Position numbers and translations under genes: made by a program
In this document: piece by piece, positions 5,628 to 6,080 of the stretch
Layout of the letters: every line of letters begins with the position of its first letter
Position numbering within the stretch: position 1 is the stretch's first letter
NCBI GenBank assembly: GCA_945949655.1
Contig: CAMFFG010000080.1
Coordinates: 1-6,080 of the forward strand
DNA from: an uncultured Peptococcaceae bacterium
GTDB taxonomy: Bacteria > Bacillota > Peptococcia > Peptococcales > Peptococcaceae
DNA: 6,080 nt
Direction: 5' to 3'
The notes under the pieces: generated by a model
Told to the model about the DNA's origin: nothing
The model's database searches: none
What the model saw: the letters and a program-made list of their open reading frames with translations, nothing else

Positions 5628-5798
5628 ATGAATGTGTATGGAGAGGGCTACGAGATCGTGGAGGGCAAGATCCGGGATCTGCAGGAGCAGCGCAAGGTGC
5701 TGGTCGATCTGGTGGTGGAGCTGTTTCACCAGGTGGAGGAACTTGAAACAAGGCTGGATGAACTGTATCGCAGCTGCGAGGAAGAAAAATGGTTTTAA
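5628..5798 (+). CDS. Small coiled-coil protein of unknown function (56 residues)
   Basis: I do not recognise this family. The 56-residue product is soluble, acidic and almost wholly helical. From about residue 12 to 53 hydrophobic residues recur in heptad-like spacing (IRDLQEQ..VLVDLVVELFHQVEELETRLDELY), which predicts a coiled coil and probable self-association. There is one cysteine (C50) and no signal peptide or membrane helix. I chose the ATG at 5628 because GGGAGGG lies 6 bases before it; an in-frame ATG at 5607 would add seven residues and put that site inside the gene. It sits 61 bases after the GNAT gene and 5 bases before a strong terminator, which supports a real translated gene ending a two-gene unit. 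Confidence 0.7.
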   Translation: MNVYGEGYEIVEGKIRDLQEQRKVLVDLVVELFHQVEELETRLDELYRSCEEEKWF

Positions 5799-5802
5799 AA
5801 TG

Positions 5803-5854
5803 AAAAAGCAGTCCGACGGAACGTGGCATATCCTGTTCCGACGAGACTGCTTTT
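5803..5854. terminator. Bidirectional nested-hairpin terminator
   Basis: A 10-bp outer stem AAAAGCAGTC (5804-5813) / GACTGCTTTT (5845-5854) encloses a 6-bp stem CGGAAC (5817-5822) / GTTCCG (5835-5840) with a 12-base loop. Four T follow on the + strand and five T on the minus strand, so it can end both the GNAT unit and the converging DUF554 gene. Confidence 0.88.
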
Positions 5855-5868
5855 CTAATCTATTACAA

Positions 5869-6080
5869 TTACATTCCCACAACGCCTTTGATGGCGAACC
5901 AGATGGCAGGCATCAGTAAAGCAGGCAGCATGTTCAGCGTTTTGCAGTCTTTTAAGCCTAAGATGCCGATGCCGGAACTGGCGATCAGAATACCGCCGAT
6001 GATGGAGATCTCGGTTAAAAGCTCTGCGGAGAGAAAGGGTGCCAGAAAACCAGCGCCCAGATAGATGCCGCCCTGCCACA
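5869..6080 (-). CDS. DUF554 family membrane protein, C-terminal fragment
   Basis: Only the last 69 residues are in the window; the gene continues beyond base 6080 and ends with TAA at 5871-5869. The visible part has a first hydrophobic segment (IYLGAGFLAPFL), then LTEISIIGGILIASSGIGIL and a final segment NMLPALLMPAIWFAIKGVVG. The pattern of a glycine-rich helix, then GIGILGLKDCKTLNMLPALL and a last helix, matches the C-terminal end of DUF554 (YdfK-like) integral membrane proteins, whose function is unknown; a transporter role has been supposed. It converges on the GNAT unit and shares its terminator. The family call rests on this tail only. Confidence 0.8.
   Translation of the reverse strand, partial: WQGGIYLGAGFLAPFLSAELLTEISIIGGILIASSGIGILGLKDCKTLNMLPALLMPAIWFAIKGVVGM

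Overview
The window looks like chromosomal DNA of a Bacillota species of roughly balanced GC. Shine-Dalgarno sequences are strong (AAGGAGG, GAGGAGGG), promoters are sigma-A-like, and genes are compact with intrinsic terminators. The gene families (an EbrA/EbrB-type SMR pair, an ExoA-type exonuclease III, a YtrA-type GntR regulator, DUF5808, DUF4405 and DUF554 proteins) are all common in Firmicutes. A Negativicutes or clostridial host is my guess, but nothing seen here fixes the genus. There are no mobile elements, CRISPR arrays, tRNAs or rRNAs.

Layout, left to right. Positions 1-743 (-) hold the N-terminal 247 residues of a DUF4405 haem-type membrane protein that runs off the window; because it has no stop inside the window it is easily missed. 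Positions 870-1596 (-) are a two-gene SMR operon whose second member lacks the essential membrane glutamate. A terminator at 1724-1750 separates it from a thioredoxin-like gene (1771-2094, -) with a CHVC active site. An AT-rich divergent promoter region (about 2095-2309) drives that gene leftward and xth (2310-3065, +) rightward.

Between xth and the next leftward gene lies a 186-base convergent junction ending in a large nested hairpin that works as a terminator in at least the + direction. Positions 3252-4963 (-) are a two-gene operon: a short YtrA-type GntR regulator and, overlapping it by one base, a 447-residue multi-pass membrane protein with DUF5808 and a C-terminal PH-like domain. Its promoter sits inside an inverted repeat with 18-base arms, very probably the autoregulatory operator. 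About 25 bases beyond starts a divergent promoter for a GNAT acetyltransferase (5126-5566, +), followed by a 56-residue coiled-coil protein (5628-5798, +). A bidirectional nested-hairpin terminator then separates these from the C-terminal end of a DUF554 membrane protein (5869-6080, -).

Functionally this is a mosaic of small transcription units rather than one large system: membrane transport, membrane redox, thiol redox, DNA repair and a self-regulated membrane module. The two parts most worth attention are the asymmetric SMR pair and the GntR/DUF5808 operon with its operator.
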